Source: Sympetrum striolatum (lineage: Eukaryota > Arthropoda > Insecta > Odonata > Libellulidae). From it: 64,000 nt of DNA. The stretch's first letter is position 1; each line of letters begins with the position of its first letter. Position numbers and translations under genes: made by a program. This document shows, one piece after another, positions 59,723 through 64,000 of this stretch. The notes under the pieces are model-generated. The model ran no database searches. It was not told the DNA's origin and saw only the letters and a list, made by a program, of their open reading frames with translations. Where the stretch lies: assembly GCA_947579665.1 (NCBI GenBank), contig OX388351.1, positions 55,560,939 through 55,624,938 of the forward strand. The letters run 5' to 3'.

Positions 59723-62700
59723 TAAACTCTCGCTGAAAATTATATGAGAGACCGAAATAGTATGTCGAATCCGGATCTTTTTCAAATCATAATAGCGTGG
59801 ATATACGTACGACGCGACGTAGGTAGAGAGTGTGTGGTATACTTTATTAATTTTTTTTTCAATTCTAATGTATCTCAAAAATTTTTGGTAGTTTTACCAG
59901 CTTTATTACGCCTCTTTATCGTTTCTGTTTCCCTGCACGATTTTCTCTAATATCTCATATGTATATATCCCATGAGATATATTCATATACAAGATATTAC
60001 AGTCCCCTGAGTAACCAATACATTAAATATGACTAAAATGTAAGGCATCATTACACATTTAAGATACTTATGACATGTTATTATCATCTTACCGATTTTT
60101 AATAGTCTCTGATACATTGCCTGCAATAGATTTCGATATTTTCTCTGTTTTTACCTTCCGATGCTTAATCATTTTTGTTTGCCCCAACTGAGCCAGAGCA
60201 GTCGTCTCTTACTTTCACCCATTTTCCATTATTGATCTCCACCATCTTTTTGCCCGTTTATTGCCGTCTACTAATCTCGCTAGTCTCCCATTCTTTCGCT
60301 TCCCTTGCTTTCTATTTCCCGAATTATATCATGAATCTGTATTCATGAAATAATTCTATTAATTAATTATAATTCTCTATTTCCCAAACACACTCATTAA
60401 AAGTCCCGCATTTATCATAAAAATTTCCTCCAAAAATTTCCCTCATGACGCATTCTGCTTTCGGCTAACTCACTCAATCGCAAATCCGCAAATAATCTTC
60501 GACGGGTCCTAAATTTGGCAATTGAGGAATATTTTCTTGCAGAATTGTTTCATTGAGTCCTACATTGGCAGAAGGAAATTTTGTTTTATAAAGCACCTTG
60601 TTTTGGTTAAGTTTTGAAATTTTAGGAACTAATATAGGTACACTCAGATTCACTTTATAAACCAACAAGTTCACGATGTGTTTTCCAATAGCCATATAAA
60701 ATGTAGTAATTTCTTTCAAACTGGTAGTGAGAAAAATTTTAAGTTTATGAAAATATGAATTTGTAAATATGAACCAGAGAATACTTTTGCTAGTTAAATT
60801 TGGAGCTTAAGGCTCAGAAATAATATTTTTCACCCGTAATCAGGTTGTTATAGCTTTTGTGTACATCTTTTTGCAAATGATTTATTGTAATCCTAACGCT
60901 GTAAACCTATTGTTATTTTTGAAAATGCCTCTGTTCTGTTTCATACGTCATTAAAATTCTCTTTTTTGTATCAAGCCTCTGTAGTCATTTCAGGAACTAC
61001 AAAGGAAAAGAAAGAGACAAGTGACAAATGCCCTTTATTAGAAATATTTTGGCTCTATACTTAGGCTAAAGATCGCTATCCCTTTGTGTATATTAAGAAT
61101 CTTTTACGAGGAAACGCAAAAGTTACTGAAACTCTTTTGGGTTTTGCAGTTTTGCAAGAGCTAAAACGAACGGCTATTTTTTCCGTATATGTACTTAGAA
61201 ATTCGTCGAATTCGCAAGAGACAGAATTATTTTATTTATCAGTACATATAAAGGGATAATTATTAATTACAACCTCTCACTCGTCAGAGACTCTTCTTAC
61301 TCTTATTAATAAACCTATCTACCTTTCTGTAGTCCTCCATCTTGAATTACTAGTCTTCTGTGAATCGTTTAATTGAATCTGCTCTCGATGCTGGGTCAGT
61401 GATCCCAAACACGCTCCCTGAGCAAGCCATCCTCTCTTGGTCTGGTTAGGGTTCCATGTCCCATTCATTGGCTGATTCGGTTGTGTGCATACTCTGTGGG
61501 TGATGTCGATGGGATTCGGGTGACGGCTGACCGAAGACAACAATCCTTTGCCTGCCGTCTTATACTTCTGCGGAATGAGGAATTTCTTGTCATTCTTGAC
61601 GGTCGATAAATCTCATATTCCCAATTTCTTATTACATTTATGCAAAGTGAATGTTCATTGGGCACGTACCTCAAAAGCGTTAAATAATTCGAAGATTTTT
61701 TACCTTTCATTTTTTGCAACATTCATTTTATTTAAGCAGAAGGGAAATTAAAACGGGTACTTAGATAAAAGACTAACTCAAGTGAGAATTCTTGGCACTA
61801 GCACAAGTTTAATTCCATTATCTATGTTCGGAGTTCTATTTTGTTATCAAAAGTACTGAGAAGGGTACTGAGATCATTCGTGATTTGCAAGGTAAATATA
61901 ATTAAGAAAATATAAAATTTTACTTACATTAATGACAGGGTCAGCTATTAATCCTGATTCAGAATTCGTAATGAATAATTGTAGAATAAAAGAGTTAAAG
62001 ATTAGATGAAAATCAGAATTTATGACTAAAATTTCTTAATGTGAATATTAACATTTATTCACTTTCTTAAAGATAATATTTGTAACTTTATATTCATATG
62101 TTTATCAAACAGAAATATACCAGAACGCTGCAGCATTGACCCGCTAAAATTAACTTGAATTTGCTCTTCTTTATTTGTCCGTATTCTACGAATAATGCAT
62201 AACACTCTAAGAAGCAGAATTTTAGGTTAGCTGCTTTTCTCATCTGCTCCTTCTCTTTGTTTTGTTCCTAACAAACAATTTCGTGGGGAATGAACTTTTT
62301 TCAGCATTCCCTTTGAATTCCTCTGTTTGCCTTACCATTCTCCTTTTCCCTCCTCTTTAATTTATTTCCTTATAAAATGCTTTCTCACTGGGATTTTCCC
62401 CGTTTACTATACGTGTTTAGGTCTGTTGACCTTTGTACGGCAAATCAACGGGCGACTTTTTCATCCCTCCCCTTCTTAATTTCCCCTCTCTCTATGGCCT
62501 GAATTAATCATTCCCACTCAGGACTTGAAGGTTTCTTATGTGATCGTATTGTTATTCATATGTAATGCTCCATTTGAAGGACCATTTACAATCGAGGGAG
62601 GGCTGTTTATACGGTTATTATACTACTCTCATAAATATGCGAATGATGTGTTATCTCCTCTCTCGTGAATTGTGTTGAGAAATCCCAGTTGCATTCGTTT

Positions 62701-63574
62701 AAGTCCTTAAGATTGATGAATTAATTTGCGGTTTATAAATTTAAGCGTGTTGGACCAGGAATTGGACCAGCTATATTATACAGGGAGGATTTTTAAAATT
62801 TGTGAGACATTGATATTTATGAGAGAAAAACTCACAAATTTGAAGAAACGTACAATCTACTAGGAAAACGAGCGAGCCTTCCTTTGGGTACATATTTTAA
62901 ATTTGCAGCTACGCAAATACATTGCGAAAGAATACTTTTAAATATTTGCCGTTTTTATTAGACGATAACGATAACGGCATAAATTATGATGAAATTTAAT
63001 TTAGAAAATATCCTTCTACATATTTTGGTAAATATTTTATATTTTTCCATTTATATGTTTGTAACGAATTCAGTTCATCCAACACAGGGCCCATGCTTGA
63101 TAGGAAAGTATATAATTACAAATCCCTGTCTTGAATCCTTCGTTTCCCTCTAAAAACTCCGAAGAATAAAAGTTATGCGTTTTTATTACAAATTTTACAA
63201 ATATGATTTTGAATTTATAATTTTTCACATAGTGATTCAATTTACATTAAAAATGAATATTTACGTATGCACAGTTGAAAACAAATTGAGCTAAATTTAA
63301 ATTATAAAAAATAATTTTCTTCACAATTTACATAATAGTAACCTAAACTACATTATTTTGGGATAGATTATAATAATTATAATTATGATATAACTATGAT
63401 GATAAATTAAAAAATAATTTCATTGAATTATAATTGCAAGTGGAGAAGAATTTCATAATACTCAAATATATCATGTACATATCTCTAAATACAGAGTAAT
63501 TCTTATTTTTCAAAGCCCTAGACTCAGCTCTAAGTCTGTCTTTTCCTGAGGCTAAAATAATCAGAGATTTGCTT
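59723..63574. other. No supported gene
   Basis: AT-rich DNA with pyrimidine-rich patches (60170-60330, 62220-62510). Short frames at 60474-60719 and 61319-61751 lack motifs. No repeat partners in the window were recognised. Confidence 0.4.
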
Positions 63575-63688
63575 TAGTGGTAGTATTGTTAAAATTACTT
63601 GGACAGCTTAAATCATTTTACACGTGAGCTCCTATTACGAATCGAACCCGAGATTTCCTGCACCAGAGCAGAACGCGCTGCAGACATC
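63575..63688 (-). mobile_element. tRNA-derived SINE, copy 2
   Basis: On the minus strand GTCTGCAGCGCGTTCTG (A-box side) is followed by a perfect B box, GGGTTCGATTC (63639-63649). The body (GGAGCTCACGT, GTCCAAGTAAT) and a short ACT/ACC tail (63575-63590) follow. Blocks and spacing match the copy at 4833-4956. The better B box makes the tRNA origin clear. It is not a tRNA gene: no cloverleaf or acceptor stem forms around it. Confidence 0.65.
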
Positions 63689-64000
63689 CGGGAGGTTTAA
63701 TCATGGTTTAATAACAATCATGAAACTGACGAAAGAAATAATCATAGTAGGATTTCTTCAAAATCTTAAATTAACTCAGCATGAAATATCGGAATAAGTG
63801 ATAAAATTGGCGTGCACAGACATGATCGTCGTGAATCAGAGGATGAATCTCGGGAAAGCCAATTTCGAGCTCTCCTCCGGATGTTAATTAGAAAACCGCT
63901 CCTCTTGCATGGAAAAACAGAAGGCCTTCAAAGTCTCTCGCACGTTAGAGATCTCATTTCAATTTTCCTTTTTCTGGACAGCGAAACTCTCGCATAGGCA

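Overview
This is a eukaryotic window, most likely from an arthropod and probably an insect. It is AT-rich and intron- or intergene-like, with no ribosome-binding sites, operons or dense ORFs. It carries many retroposon fragments, (CA)n microsatellites and splice-like sites. No species can be named from the sequence alone. No tRNA, rRNA, CRISPR array or prokaryotic gene was seen.

The only intact, clearly functional unit is a complete Ty3/gypsy LTR retrotransposon on the minus strand (11678-17368, 5691 bp). Its two 371-bp LTRs look identical and are flanked by a TTGT target duplication. It has a primer-binding site, a polypurine tract, gag with two CCHC knuckles, and an uninterrupted pol with protease, reverse transcriptase, RNase H and integrase. 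Pol is in the -1 frame relative to gag. In the short overlap I find a C CCA AAC slippery heptamer, a 7-nt spacer and a potential H-type pseudoknot, which is a complete candidate -1 frameshift signal. The element looks young.

The rest is older mobile DNA. There is a foldback element at 119-394, a probable solo LTR at 5068-5668, and two (TAA)n-tailed LINE 3' ends in opposite orientation (about 6.0-6.3 kb and 8.7-9.0 kb). Two decayed LINE reverse-transcriptase C-termini lie at 18.9-19.4 kb and 43.1-43.5 kb. A tRNA-derived SINE family occurs at 4.8 kb and 63.6 kb, and another retroposon tail at 48.8 kb. A foldback element at 24298-24490 has 60-bp arms and a hammerhead-like core in its loop.

The most unusual repeat is a family of about 0.7-1.0 kb with four near-complete copies (28.3, 37.5, 45.9 and 46.9 kb; the last two head-to-tail). 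Each copy has one or two exact 316-317-bp internal monomers, a (CA)n tract and a terminal 31-bp palindrome. The architecture recalls DINE-1/Helentron-type non-autonomous elements, but the assignment is an inference.

Host coding content is sparse. A few short stretches look like exons with plausible splice sites (9823-9980 minus, 42196-42321 plus, 22390-22512 minus, 2090-2212 minus). I do not recognise their products, and confidence in each is low to moderate. Most other long stretches hold nothing I can support.
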